From NCBI GenBank assembly GCA_902363835.1, contig CABJBM010000019.1, positions 86,283 through 150,282 of the forward strand: DNA of 64,000 nucleotides, in the 5' to 3' direction. The notes beneath the pieces are model-generated. The model saw nothing but the letters and a program-made list of their open reading frames with translations. It was not told the origin of the DNA and searched no databases. The position numbers and the translations under genes were made by a program. Shown piece after piece: positions 42,168 to 51,416 of this stretch; position 1 is the first letter of the stretch, and the number at the start of each line of letters is the position of its first letter. Source of the stretch: Lachnospiraceae bacterium (GTDB lineage: Bacteria > Bacillota > Clostridia > Lachnospirales > Lachnospiraceae).

Positions 42168-43841
42168 ATGGAAGATAACAAAGAAGAAGTGGTTTCTAAA
42201 AACTTTATTGAACAGGAGATAGATAAGGATCTTGCAGAGGGTGTTTATGATCACGTGCAGACCAGATTTCCGCCGGAGCCTAACGGTTATCTGCATATCG
42301 GGCATGCAAAATCGATTTTACTTAACTATGGTCTTGCTCAGAAGTATGGTGGAAAATTCAACCTCCGTTTTGACGATACAAACCCGACAAAAGAAAAGAC
42401 AGAATTTGTGGAATCAATCATAGAGGATGTAAAGTGGCTGGGAGCTGATTTTGAGGACCGCCTTTTCTTTGCTTCCAATTATTTTCAGGAAATGTATGAT
42501 TGCGCCATCCTTTTGATAAAGAAGGGAAAGGCATTTGTTTGTGATCTGACTGCGGAAGAGATCAGGGAATACCGGGGAGATTTTAAGACTCCTGGAAAAG
42601 AAAGCCCTTACCGGAACCGCAGCGTGGAAGAGAACTTAAAGCTGTTTGAAGAGATGAAGGAAGGCAGTTATAAGGATGGGGAAAGGGTTCTTAGGGCCAA
42701 GATTGATATGGCATCTCCAAACATTAACATGCGTGATCCGGTTATTTACCGTGTGGCCCATATGGCTCATCATAACACCGGCGATCAGTGGTGCATTTAT
42801 CCCATGTATGATTTTGCCCATCCAATAGAGGATGCCATTGAGCGCATCACCCATTCCATCTGTACTCTGGAATTTGAAGACCACAGGCCTCTTTACGACT
42901 GGGTGGTTAAGGAGTGCGAATTTGCAAATCCTCCCCGCCAGATTGAATTTGCAAAGCTGTACCTGACTAATGTGGTCACCGGAAAGCGTTATATTAAGAA
43001 GCTGGTGGAAGACGGTATTGTAGACGGCTGGGAGGACCCCAGGCTGGTATCCATTGCAGCCTTAAGAAGAAGAGGTTATACGCCGGAATCCCTCCGTATG
43101 TTTGTGGACTTAGTAGGCGTATCAAAGGCCAACAGTTCTGTGGATTATGCTATGCTTGAATACTGTATCCGGGAAGATTTAAAGCTGAAAAGGCCAAGAA
43201 TGATGGCCATCCTGGATCCCATTAAGCTGGTCATTGACAACTATCCGGAGGAGGCAATAGAGTATCTGGATGTTGCCAATAACCTGGAAAACCCTGAATT
43301 AGGAGAGAGAAAGGTTCCCTTTGGAAGAGAACTTTACATTGAACGGGAAGACTTTATGGAAGAGCCCATTAAGAAATATTTCCGCCTTTTCCCAGGCAAT
43401 GAAGTCCGCCTGATGAATGCCTATTTTGTCACCTGTACCGGCTGTGAAAAGGATGCTGACGGCAATGTGACCGTGGTGCATTGCACCTATGATCCGGAGA
43501 CAAAAAGCGGTTCCGGCTTTGAGGGCAGAAAGGTGAAGGGAACCATCCATTGGGTGGCAGCTTCCACTGCAGTGCAGGCGGAATGCCGTTTGTATGAAAA
43601 CATTGTTGATGAAGAAAAAGGAAAGCTGAATGAAGATGGCAGCTTAAACTTAAATCCAAATTCCCTGACAATCTTAAAAAACTGCTATGTGGAACCCAGT
43701 TTCTCAAATGCAAAGGCCTATGACAGCTTCCAGTTTGTGAGAAACGGATTTTTCTGCATTGACTGTAAGGACAGCAGGGAAGACCATCTGGTATTCAACC
43801 GGATCGTTTCATTAAAGAGTTCCTTTAAAATAACAAAATAA
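42168..43841 (+). CDS. glnS: Glutaminyl-tRNA synthetase
   Basis: A 557-residue class I synthetase that charges tRNA-Gln with glutamine. The ATP motif HIGH (43-46) lies in [15 protein letters not shown]. The position of the second ATP loop reads VVTGKRY (TGKR at 271-274) where the family normally has VMSKR. The downstream blocks [19 protein letters not shown] and [22 protein letters not shown], as well as the C-terminal anticodon-binding beta barrels, are intact. AGGAAGAG precedes the ATG. Most clostridia use the GatCAB pathway as well; its genes are not in this window. Confidence 0.95.
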   Translation: MEDNKEEVVSKNFIEQEIDKDLAEGVYDHVQTRFPPEPNGYLHIGHAKSILLNYGLAQKYGGKFNLRFDDTNPTKEKTEFVESIIEDVKWLGADFEDRLFFASNYFQEMYDCAILLIKKGKAFVCDLTAEEIREYRGDFKTPGKESPYRNRSVEENLKLFEEMKEGSYKDGERVLRAKIDMASPNINMRDPVIYRVAHMAHHNTGDQWCIYPMYDFAHPIEDAIERITHSICTLEFEDHRPLYDWVVKECEFANPPRQIEFAKLYLTNVVTGKRYIKKLVEDGIVDGWEDPRLVSIAALRRRGYTPESLRMFVDLVGVSKANSSVDYAMLEYCIREDLKLKRPRMMAILDPIKLVIDNYPEEAIEYLDVANNLENPELGERKVPFGRELYIEREDFMEEPIKKYFRLFPGNEVRLMNAYFVTCTGCEKDADGNVTVVHCTYDPETKSGSGFEGRKVKGTIHWVAASTAVQAECRLYENIVDEEKGKLNEDGSLNLNPNSLTILKNCYVEPSFSNAKAYDSFQFVRNGFFCIDCKDSREDHLVFNRIVSLKSSFKITK

Positions 43842-43933
43842 TCTTTGACAGGCCGGGAAGGCCGGTTAAACGAGGAGAATGCTGCATGGCCGGGAGAAAA
43901 AAGGACGTGCGGCATTTCTTCATATCCCGTAAA

Positions 43934-43953
43934 ATCCCCTGCGGGATGCTTTT
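43934..43953 (+). terminator. Weak terminator-like hairpin after glnS
   Basis: ATCCC pairs with GGGAT around CTGC, with GCTTTT following. It is short, so only a possible terminator. Confidence 0.35.
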
Positions 43954-43989
43954 ATGCCGGAAAGCACAGGCAGAAAGGAGGAACTTTTC

Positions 43990-45411
43990 ATGGAACTTAT
44001 GATACCCTTAAAAAGCCAGCCAGGGCCGCCCTATTACAGCCAGATTTACAGCTACATCAAAGAGGAAATAAAAAAGGGAAATTTAAGTCCTGCTACCCGC
44101 CTTCCTTCCACAAGGCAGCTGGCGGAGAATTTGAAGGTCAGCCGCAGCACCACCCAGATGGCCTATGAACAGCTGCTGTCGGAAGGGTATATTGAGGCCG
44201 TTCCTTATAAAGGATATTTTGTATGCAGGATCGAGGGTCTGGTGCATACCGGGCAGGAACAAAGGGAGAAGATCCCGGCCTTTTTCACCTCCTCTTCCCT
44301 TGGCAGGGAAAAGGCTCCGGAATGGAAGGTGGACTTTTCTCCCAGAGGCATTGATCTTTGCGCATTTCCCTTTAACACCTGGAGAAAAATATCGAAAAAC
44401 ACCCTTGTAGATGATAACCGGGAGATGTTCATGCCGGGAGATCCTCAGGGAGAGCCTGCTCTCAGGGAAGCCATCCGTTCTTATCTTCACTCTGCCCGCG
44501 GGGTAAACTGTCTGGCAGAGCAGATTATCGTAGGTGCCGGAAGTGAATACCTTTTGATGCTGCTGTCCCAGATCCTTGGAACCCAGCAGGTGATTGCAAT
44601 GGAAAATCCTACGTATAAACAGGCCTACCGGGTCTTTGACAGCTTAAAATACCAGGTGGTCCCAATTGCCATGGACCGGTCCGGCATGGATGTGAAGCTT
44701 TTGGAAAAGAGCAGGGCAGATATTGCCTATGTAATGCCTTCCCACCAGTATCCCACCGGTATTGTTATGCCGGTAAAGCGAAGGCAGGAGCTTCTTGCCT
44801 GGGCCTATGAAAAGGAAGGGCGGTATCTCATTGAGGACGATTATGACAGTGAATTCCGCTACAAGGGAAAACCCATCCCTGCGCTGCAGGGAATGGACGG
44901 AAGAAACCGGGTTATTTACTACGGGACTTTTTCCAAATCCATTGCACCTGCTATCCGTATAAGCTACATGGTTTTGCCTGGGCCGCTTTTAGCCATTTAC
45001 AGGGAACGGATGAATTTCTATGCTTCCACAGTATCCCGCATTGACCAGAATATCCTTTATCAGTTTATGGCGGAAGGGCATTACGAGCGCCATTTAAACC
45101 GGATGAGAGCGGTCTATAAGGCGAAACATGATGCTATGGCAGCAGGGCTTAAGCCCTTTGAAAGCCAGTTTTTGATCAGAGGAGAACATGCGGGACTTCA
45201 TCTGCTTTTAACGAACCAAACAGGCAGAGCGGAGAGCATGCTCATAGATTTGGCAGCAAAATCAGGGGTTAAGGTTTATGGAATGTCGGGATACTTTATC
45301 CATGAAGAACATAATACCTATCCTTCAACCGTTGTTCTTGGGTTTGCAAGCCTTACGGAAGAAGAAATAAAAACAGGACTTGAGCTCCTTTGCCGGGCCT
45401 GGTCAGTATAG
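43990..45411 (+). CDS. MocR/PdxR-type GntR regulator with aminotransferase domain
   Basis: A 473-residue fusion: GntR winged helix (residues 1-75, PYYSQIYSYIKEEIKKGNLSPATRLPSTRQLAENLKVSRSTTQMAYEQL) and a fold-type I aminotransferase domain (110-473). PLP residues are visible in the DDYDSEFRY block and K316 in GTFSKSIAPA. MocR proteins sense PLP or amino acids. AAAGGAGG at 43976-43983 fixes the ATG. Its target is unclear. The gene 16 bp downstream encodes a membrane protein and may be in the same operon. Confidence 0.92.
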   Translation: MELMIPLKSQPGPPYYSQIYSYIKEEIKKGNLSPATRLPSTRQLAENLKVSRSTTQMAYEQLLSEGYIEAVPYKGYFVCRIEGLVHTGQEQREKIPAFFTSSSLGREKAPEWKVDFSPRGIDLCAFPFNTWRKISKNTLVDDNREMFMPGDPQGEPALREAIRSYLHSARGVNCLAEQIIVGAGSEYLLMLLSQILGTQQVIAMENPTYKQAYRVFDSLKYQVVPIAMDRSGMDVKLLEKSRADIAYVMPSHQYPTGIVMPVKRRQELLAWAYEKEGRYLIEDDYDSEFRYKGKPIPALQGMDGRNRVIYYGTFSKSIAPAIRISYMVLPGPLLAIYRERMNFYASTVSRIDQNILYQFMAEGHYERHLNRMRAVYKAKHDAMAAGLKPFESQFLIRGEHAGLHLLLTNQTGRAESMLIDLAAKSGVKVYGMSGYFIHEEHNTYPSTVVLGFASLTEEEIKTGLELLCRAWSV

Positions 45412-45427
45412 GAAGAGGAGGGATTTT

Positions 45428-46309
45428 GTGAGTGATGAGTGGAAGGATCAAAAAAGGAAGGAAAATCTTCGCATCCTCCTTTGGATCGGGCTTATTACAT
45501 TGCTTTTGCTGCTGCTCAGTGTAGCCGGCACCATAAGAAGTGAAAAACCGTATGAAGAGCCATCCGGGGACTTTACAGAGGTGGGAAAGGCAGAAGTAAA
45601 AGCTCTGGCAGAGCCTTTAGCGGAGCCCTTGGCAGAGACTTTATCAAATGAGATGGCCCTTACTTCTGAAGATAAGGAGTTTTTAAACCGGCTGACCCAG
45701 CTGTTTGATCAGGGGGACTTAGAAGGGGCAGCCAGGGTGTTAAACAGTTATGAGATTTCCTGGAAGGAGTTTCCGTGCATGTATGATGGCGCGGCCATGA
45801 GAACGGAAATATCTTCCGGAAAAGGCCTGGTGTTTGTAAAGGCTTCCACGGTTTTTTACGGAAATTTTGAATCAGGAAAACCGGAGGGAGAATGTGCGGC
45901 CCTTCAGGTCCTTGAACTGGAGGAGGGCCGGCGTTATGATTATTCCTATGGGACATGGGTGAAGGGAAAGCTGAACGGAGCCGGGGAATGCGGCTACAAT
46001 TATTACGATGGTGTGAAGTCGGACATCACAAAGCTGAACTCCAAAAGAGGCACTTTTAAGGATGATATGATGGAGGGAGAGATCACTTACACCAGCACCA
46101 ACGCACAAGGAGAATCCGCTGTCTGGGAGTTTTTAGTTGCAGATGGGGTGATCGTAAAGGATGACAGGTGGTTGAAAGATAAGGATGATTCCGGCACTGT
46201 CATTTATAAGCTGATGGCAAAGGATGATGATATCCATGCATATGCCCTGGGGGAAAGCGCCATAGGAGAAAACAGGTGGAAAAACCTGATCATATTTCCT
46301 CAGGCTTAA
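45428..46309 (+). CDS. Membrane-anchored protein with MORN-like repeats
   Basis: About 293 residues. A short basic N-terminus and one membrane helix (residues ~19-37, LLWIGLITLLLLLLSVAGTI) are followed by an acidic linker with an imperfect LAEPLAEPLAET repeat. The extracellular domain then has MORN-like units: FYGNFESGKPEGECAAL, YGTWVKGKLNGAGEC and RGTFKDDMMEGEITY. The start is GTG at 45428 after AGAGGAGG; the in-frame ATG at 45380 lies inside the mocR gene. The function is unknown; a surface scaffold or lipid-contact role is possible. Confidence 0.72.
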   Translation: MSDEWKDQKRKENLRILLWIGLITLLLLLLSVAGTIRSEKPYEEPSGDFTEVGKAEVKALAEPLAEPLAETLSNEMALTSEDKEFLNRLTQLFDQGDLEGAARVLNSYEISWKEFPCMYDGAAMRTEISSGKGLVFVKASTVFYGNFESGKPEGECAALQVLELEEGRRYDYSYGTWVKGKLNGAGECGYNYYDGVKSDITKLNSKRGTFKDDMMEGEITYTSTNAQGESAVWEFLVADGVIVKDDRWLKDKDDSGTVIYKLMAKDDDIHAYALGESAIGENRWKNLIIFPQA

Positions 46310-46326
46310 AAAGGAGGTCTTGACCG

Positions 46327-47289
46327 ATGAATCAGGAAATCTTGGACCGTCTGGGGATAATTACAGACGAGGAGCGGGAAATCATAAACGGACGGACGGA
46401 AATTGACCGTAACCGCTATACCGAAGGGCAGGATCTGGTCATTGACAGTAAAAAGATGCTGGAGCATGGGAAGATGATCTCCATAAGACCTCACACCAGG
46501 TTTGTCCATTTTCCAAAGCACAAGCATAATTACATTGAAGTGATCTATATGTGCAAGGGGGAAACGGTTCATTTTATTGATGGGGAAACAGTGGTTTTAA
46601 AAACAGGAGAGCTGCTGTTTTTAAACCAGCATGCCACTCAGGAGATCCTTCCGGCAGGAGAGGGGGATATTGGAGTAAATTTCATTATCCTGCCGGAATT
46701 TTTTGATACTGCTTTTGAGATGATGGGAGAGGAAGAAAACCTTTTGCGGGATTTTCTGGTAGGCTGCCTTTGCTTTGATCCCCGTTACGCCAGCTATCTT
46801 CATTTCCAGGTAGCTGATGTGCTGCCGGTACAGAATCTTGTGGAAAACATGGTGTGGACCCTTTTAAGCGACCAGCCTAATAAAAGGAGCATCAATCAGA
46901 TCACCATGGGGCTTTTGTTCCTTCAGCTCATGCATTATACGGATAAAATCAGCCATACCCTTGAAAGCTTTGAACAGAAGCTTATTTTTCAGGTGCTCAC
47001 TTACATTGACGAAAATTATAAGGAAGGGGAACTGACAGAGCTTGCATCCTTGCTTAATTATAATATTTACTGGCTGAGCCGGGCCATAAAGAGATTGACC
47101 GGGCGGACCTATAAGGAGCTTTTACAGATAAAGCGGCTGAATCAGGCTTCTTTCCTCCTTTTAAATACAAGGCTCTCCGTGACAGGCATCTCCATAGCGG
47201 TGGGGTATGATAATACCAGCTATTTCCACAGGATCTTCCGGAACTATTACGGAATGTCTCCAAAGGAATACAGGGGTTCGGTTTCATAG
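46327..47289 (+). CDS. AraC-family transcriptional regulator
   Basis: A 320-residue regulator with an N-terminal cupin sensor (HKHNYIEVIYMCKGETVHFIDGETVVLKTGELLFLNQHATQEI) and a C-terminal double HTH ending SVTGISIAVGYDNTSYFHRIFRNYYGMSPKEYRG, the AraC signature. AAAGGAGG precedes the ATG. It follows the MORN-like gene by 17 bp and may be co-transcribed. The target genes are unknown. Confidence 0.92.
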   Translation: MNQEILDRLGIITDEEREIINGRTEIDRNRYTEGQDLVIDSKKMLEHGKMISIRPHTRFVHFPKHKHNYIEVIYMCKGETVHFIDGETVVLKTGELLFLNQHATQEILPAGEGDIGVNFIILPEFFDTAFEMMGEEENLLRDFLVGCLCFDPRYASYLHFQVADVLPVQNLVENMVWTLLSDQPNKRSINQITMGLLFLQLMHYTDKISHTLESFEQKLIFQVLTYIDENYKEGELTELASLLNYNIYWLSRAIKRLTGRTYKELLQIKRLNQASFLLLNTRLSVTGISIAVGYDNTSYFHRIFRNYYGMSPKEYRGSVS

Positions 47290-47408
47290 GACGGGATAGG
47301 AGAACTTTTAAAATTGAGGGATCATTGTACATGTGAAAAAGATAAATGAATAGTGACTTGATGTTTTGTATGTGGTATAATATCCCCATAGATTAAGGAG
47401 GGCTGAGT

Positions 47409-47789
47409 ATGACAGATAGTGAAAGATTGGAGCTTTTATTGCAGGCAGTAACTAATATTCAGGTTGACTTGCAAGATGTCAAGGTTGACTTGCAAGATGT
47501 CAAGGTTGATTTGCAGGATGTCAAAGTCGACTTGCAAGATGTCAAAGTTGATTTGCAAGATGCTAAAGTTGAAATAGCGGATTTAAAAAAGAAAGTATCC
47601 ATTATTGAACTGACACTTGAAAACGAAATCAGCCATAACATTATGGTAATTGCCGAGGGCCATTTAGACTTAAACCGTAAACTCGATGAAGCGATACACC
47701 TTACCAGTGATATTAAGGCAAAACAGGAAATTCAGGATTTATATATCAAAAGACACGACAATAAACTGAGAACCAAAGGAATTTCATAG
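47409..47789 (+). CDS. Coiled-coil protein with perfect heptad repeats
   Basis: A 126-residue cytosolic protein. Residues 19-53 are five tandem copies of VDLQDVK (the last VDLQDAK), a textbook heptad. A longer coiled coil follows, then a C-terminal region (EIQDLYIKRHDNKLRTKGIS). The repeats are near-identical at DNA level. AAGGAGG precedes the ATG. Similar small proteins with 'D(L/I)(K/Q)D(V/M)' repeats occur widely in clostridia without a known function. The repeat number may vary between strains. A strong terminator follows. Confidence 0.8.
   Translation: MTDSERLELLLQAVTNIQVDLQDVKVDLQDVKVDLQDVKVDLQDVKVDLQDAKVEIADLKKKVSIIELTLENEISHNIMVIAEGHLDLNRKLDEAIHLTSDIKAKQEIQDLYIKRHDNKLRTKGIS
47463..47567 (+). 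repeat. Five tandem 21-bp coding repeats
   Basis: Units of GTTGACTTGCAAGATGTCAA plus one base, identical or nearly so, in frame. Each adds one heptad (VDLQDVK). This type of repeat can change copy number by slippage without breaking the frame. Confidence 0.92.
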
Positions 47790-47824
47790 CCAATAGAGAA
47801 ATCAATAAATATAGCACTGAATAC

Positions 47825-47860
47825 AAAGCGTAAAGTCTGGTGGGCATTACGCTTTTTTTT
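47825..47860 (+). terminator. Terminator after the coiled-coil gene
   Basis: AAAGCGTAA pairs with TTACGCTTT around a 13-base loop, followed by TTTTT. The gap to 48053 contains no supported gene. Confidence 0.9.
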
Positions 47861-48053
47861 ATTTATTTTTCATGGAATCCATGTACAGAGACCAACTCAT
47901 TATATGGATACAAACTCGAAAGCAAATAAAAGAGGGAAAACAGAAAATCCTTCCATCAGAAAAGAAAGGATTTCCTGTTATGACATTTATGTTTGTTTTA
48001 AGACAGCAGTTCCTTTGCTGATACAGAGCAAAGAGGCGGATACAGTATGGACT

Positions 48054-49946
48054 TTATTGTCCGGTTTTGATTTCATAAGTCCCGTGAGTCAAATCGATTT
48101 CAACCACAGTGCCGTCAGCAAATGAGGTACGCTGCCGGAAAAGATCGCCGTCAATAAATTCGTGGGATACCATTTCACACATGGCAACCTTTTCATGGAG
48201 GGAAGCAACAACCCTGCAGCGGGCAGCCATTTCTTCCTCTGAAAGAGTCTCAAATCCGCCAAAGGAGCCGTCAATGTTTTCATAAGCACCATCCCGGATA
48301 AAATAGGGAGCACCGCCGTTTAAGAGGGCATAGAGCATGAGATCTTCTTTCTCGTATTTTTCCATCATCCATGGGATGATCATACAGTCATGGTATACCA
48401 GGTTAAAAAGAGGTACCCCGATTCCCTGACGTTCAGCCCCAGGCTCGTGCATCATAAAGGAATAGGGAGCATAGTGGCAGAATACAAGGCTTTTTACGGA
48501 CCAGTCTGTTACTTCCTCAGAGCTTGGAAGGATCCCCTGGGAAAGCAGGTATTCAAAGCAAAGACTCCTGTAGTCCAGACATTCCTTCCGGTTGATCCGG
48601 TGCCAGGGATGATCGCATTCATCAGGCTCATTGCAGGTGAACACATCTAAGTAGGCACAGTCTAATTCCACTCCGTTTTTCCTGATTTCAGCAAAATTCC
48701 TTTTTACATAATAGGGGGCCTGGGTGGCACACAGATAGGTTTGCGGCCCGCCTGCCCAGTTGGCATGCTCTGTAAGGGTTTTGTCAGGCTTTTGGGCGGC
48801 AAAATTCTGGTCAAAGGTTTTTGCCCTGCGGTAATAATCCCGGTACTGGTCGTGAACGCCAAAAGAATACCCATATTTGTGCATGGTGTCCGCAAGCTCC
48901 TTCATCTTTTCCCAGCCTCCTGCCTCTTCACAGGCGGGAGTGTAGTCTGGATGCTGGTTGTCATAGCCTGGTTCCGCCCAGCCATCCAGATGGAGATACA
49001 GCTTTTTAAGGCCCAGATCCTTGTGGAAATGATGGATCTCATTAGTTCTTTTATGAAAGCTGTATACATGGTTGTTTTTGTCCGGGTTTTCCGGGTCAAA
49101 GAATCTGGAATCCGGCATGACCAGGGTTTTGATTCCCTTATGGATAAAGGAAGCGCCCACCAGTTTGTGAACAGGTGCCTTGGCAGCTTTTTCTTCCAGG
49201 GAACAGAAGGTGCCCTGTTCTTTTACATAGGTTCTGTAATGCTTGCAGATGTCATTGTAATCGCAGTCCGACAAAAAAGAATATTGCATGGTTCTCCGGC
49301 TGTTCATTTTGCCAAGGCTTGGGAGCCATTTGATGCCGGTATGGGTATATGGACCCTTTGCCGGATGTTCGGCATAATAGGCGGCATCCCAGGGCTGTTG
49401 GCAGACGGCTAAGTATCCCTCTCCATCCTTTATCTGGCTGAACCAGGGCATATAAGAGCCGGCTGTGCACATCATGCCGTCAAAGGGCAGCTTTTCAAGG
49501 GCAGTTTCCCAGGTGTTTGGTATGAGCAGCCCCTGCTGGACGTTTAAAAGGGTATACCATTGGTCGCTTTCCTTTTCAAATTCCATGTATCCGGGCCAGT
49601 ATATTTCTGAAATCGGGGTGCTGCTTTCTGTCAGGGGTATCCATTCAAAATGAATGTCTCCTGTGGCATACTCGATCCATGAAACCGTTTCAAATGCCAG
49701 TCCAAGATCAGTGCCGTCTAACAGGAAGCCCTGGTAATGGCTGATGATTCCTTCCCCTACTCCTGTTTTCCAAAGGTTGTGAGTAATGGAAGCAGCGTCA
49801 TGGAAATAAACGGTCTGTCCACCGATCATAAGGCGAGGTCTGTATTCTTTGTCCCATTTCCAAAGTGTGTTCCCGTGCTTTATAGAAAACAGGAGGGAGC
49901 TTTCCTCAAAGCTCAAGGCGGTTTGATTGAATATAATATCGTGCAT
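48054..49946 (-). CDS. Predicted glycoside hydrolase (GH101/GH129-like, DUF5696-like)
   Basis: A 630-residue protein without a signal peptide, so probably cytosolic. The N-terminal part is beta-sandwich-like (~1-260), the middle a TIM barrel with KKLYLHLDGWAEPGYDNQHPDYTPACEEAGGWEKMKELADTMHKYGYSFGVHDQYRDYY. Candidate acids are in CAYLDVFTCNEPDECDHP (the D of YLDVFT in the nucleophile position) and ILPSSEEVTDW. The family assignment is by general pattern only. GGAGGATGG precedes the ATG. It shares a locus with an AraC regulator and a CUT1 sugar importer, so it likely splits an imported glycoside. Confidence 0.75.
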   Translation of the reverse strand: MHDIIFNQTALSFEESSLLFSIKHGNTLWKWDKEYRPRLMIGGQTVYFHDAASITHNLWKTGVGEGIISHYQGFLLDGTDLGLAFETVSWIEYATGDIHFEWIPLTESSTPISEIYWPGYMEFEKESDQWYTLLNVQQGLLIPNTWETALEKLPFDGMMCTAGSYMPWFSQIKDGEGYLAVCQQPWDAAYYAEHPAKGPYTHTGIKWLPSLGKMNSRRTMQYSFLSDCDYNDICKHYRTYVKEQGTFCSLEEKAAKAPVHKLVGASFIHKGIKTLVMPDSRFFDPENPDKNNHVYSFHKRTNEIHHFHKDLGLKKLYLHLDGWAEPGYDNQHPDYTPACEEAGGWEKMKELADTMHKYGYSFGVHDQYRDYYRRAKTFDQNFAAQKPDKTLTEHANWAGGPQTYLCATQAPYYVKRNFAEIRKNGVELDCAYLDVFTCNEPDECDHPWHRINRKECLDYRSLCFEYLLSQGILPSSEEVTDWSVKSLVFCHYAPYSFMMHEPGAERQGIGVPLFNLVYHDCMIIPWMMEKYEKEDLMLYALLNGGAPYFIRDGAYENIDGSFGGFETLSEEEMAARCRVVASLHEKVAMCEMVSHEFIDGDLFRQRTSFADGTVVEIDLTHGTYEIKTGQ

Positions 49947-50026
49947 TGTCCATCCTCCACTGAGTTGATGGTTCTAATATAGCACTTTTTTGAAAAAAAA
50001 CCTTACGGAATCATCACGGAATCTTG

Positions 50027-50971
50027 TCAAATTATCCTGTTATCCTCCTTTTTTTTCTTGCTCGCATTTGTGACCTCATTGGAATACTTTTTGACGGAAT
50101 TAAAATATTCCAGGGGTGACATTCCTGTTGTTTTTTTAAACTGCTTGGAAAAATACTGCAGAGAGCTGTAGGACAGGAAATAGGCAATCTCCGTAAAGTT
50201 CATATTGCCATCCCGCATGATTTCCTTGGAACGCTCGATTTTCATTAAATTAAAATAATCAATTGCCCCGCAGTTTTTTTCTCTGTGAAACAGGGAATGG
50301 AGGGTGGAACGGCTTATGGAGAATTCATCACAAATGGTTTTTATGGAAAGGTGTTCACAGATGTGAAACTCCATAAACTGAATGATCTGCTCCAAATGGG
50401 TGGAATTGGAGGAAAGGGTTATCTGCTCCGTTGGAATTGCATGAATGGGAGCACCCTCCTCTTCAAAATGATTCCGCTTTACATGGATCAGGAACATCTG
50501 AAGGTATAAAAGGATGAGCTGGGCGGCTCCAAAGGGCGGAGAAGGAGCCAGTTCCACCTTTTCAACCGAAGGGATGTGAAGGGGAGTGGAAAAGGCATGT
50601 CTTGCCTCTGAAATAATCCCGGAAATAAGGAAACGTTCCTCCTGATTTAAGGAACAGGATTTTTCTTCAAAATACTTCATGCTTTCATTGGTGCAGCGGA
50701 AGGAGATTGCAACCAGATTGGGAGCCTTTTTTCCGGATGCTTTTAAGGCGTGAAATTCATTTGGCTTGTGAAAGATCACATCTCCTGCCTTAAGATTGTA
50801 GATGGAATGATTCGCCTGTACGGTGATCTCCCCCTTGTCCACATAAAGAAACTCCCAGAAATCGTGGGCTTCCCCTGAAAATACGAAATCCTTCATATAT
50901 TCAAAATAGTGGACCGTTATGATCTCCCGGATATGGAATTCTATGTTTAACGGTGTGCTGAAATATGCCAT
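50027..50971 (-). CDS. AraC-family transcriptional regulator
   Basis: A 314-residue regulator with an N-terminal cupin sugar-binding domain (HDFWEFLYVDKGEITVQANHSIYNLKAGDVIFHKPNEFHALK) and the AraC HTH pair (LSIKTICDEFSISRSTLHSLF...FTEIAYFLSYSSLQYFSKQFKKTTGMSPLEYFN). AAAGGAGGTATTCC precedes the ATG. It precedes the glycosidase gene on the same strand and is divergent from the oxidoreductase/ABC operon, so it probably activates both in response to the glycoside. Confidence 0.93.
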   Translation of the reverse strand: MAYFSTPLNIEFHIREIITVHYFEYMKDFVFSGEAHDFWEFLYVDKGEITVQANHSIYNLKAGDVIFHKPNEFHALKASGKKAPNLVAISFRCTNESMKYFEEKSCSLNQEERFLISGIISEARHAFSTPLHIPSVEKVELAPSPPFGAAQLILLYLQMFLIHVKRNHFEEEGAPIHAIPTEQITLSSNSTHLEQIIQFMEFHICEHLSIKTICDEFSISRSTLHSLFHREKNCGAIDYFNLMKIERSKEIMRDGNMNFTEIAYFLSYSSLQYFSKQFKKTTGMSPLEYFNSVKKYSNEVTNASKKKKEDNRII

Positions 50972-51416
50972 TTGGAATACCTCCTTTGGCTTTTATGGTA
51001 GCATGAAATCATACGTCTGGCAAGATTGGATAATTTGATAACAAGACAGGACAATCCTGCAATTCAAACTATTTGAATAATAGTATAATAAAGAGAAATA
51101 AATATTTTGCCAATGGAGGTATTCATCGATTCGTATGGATGCCTTTTTTTGCATTTTTCGGCAGGTTCCGTTGAAATCGCTGGATGGATGGGCCTCTATT
51201 GGGAAAAAGTTGTGCACAATAACTGAAAAAGCAACGAATTTGGCAATGAGTCTGGATAATAGTATAAGCATATCATTCCGGTTCATTATATAATGATAAA
51301 AAAAGAACCATGATATAATAAGTGCTAGAGAGCAAAGACGAACCTGCTCACCGGCACGATGGTTTGAATAACAATCATGAACCGTAAGTTCATGATATTA
51401 AGAAAGGACGATCATA
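50972..51416. promoter_or_regulatory. Divergent control region of the glycoside locus
   Basis: About 445 bp without a gene. A -10-like TATAAT is at 51314-51319. CATGATAT occurs at 51309-51316 and again at 51391-51398, each followed by a TAAG-type end. This is the likely AraC-responsive control region; exact promoters are uncertain. Confidence 0.5.
51374..51396. promoter_or_regulatory. Perfect palindrome in the 5' leader of the oxidoreductase operon
   Basis: ATCATGAAC and GTTCATGAT are 9-base arms around CGTAA. It sits 20 bp upstream of the first start codon and could be an operator or an mRNA hairpin just before the ribosome binding site. Confidence 0.65.

Noticed and set aside
47463..47567. 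Regular 21-bp repeats as a CRISPR array
   Set aside because: There are no spacers; the repeats are contiguous, in frame and encode heptads.
47904..48125. A 73-codon plus-strand frame
   Set aside because: It lacks a ribosome binding site and runs into the end of the convergent glycosidase gene.
48741..49412. A 223-codon plus-strand frame
   Set aside because: It lies entirely antisense to the glycosidase gene, has no ribosome binding site and shows no family features.
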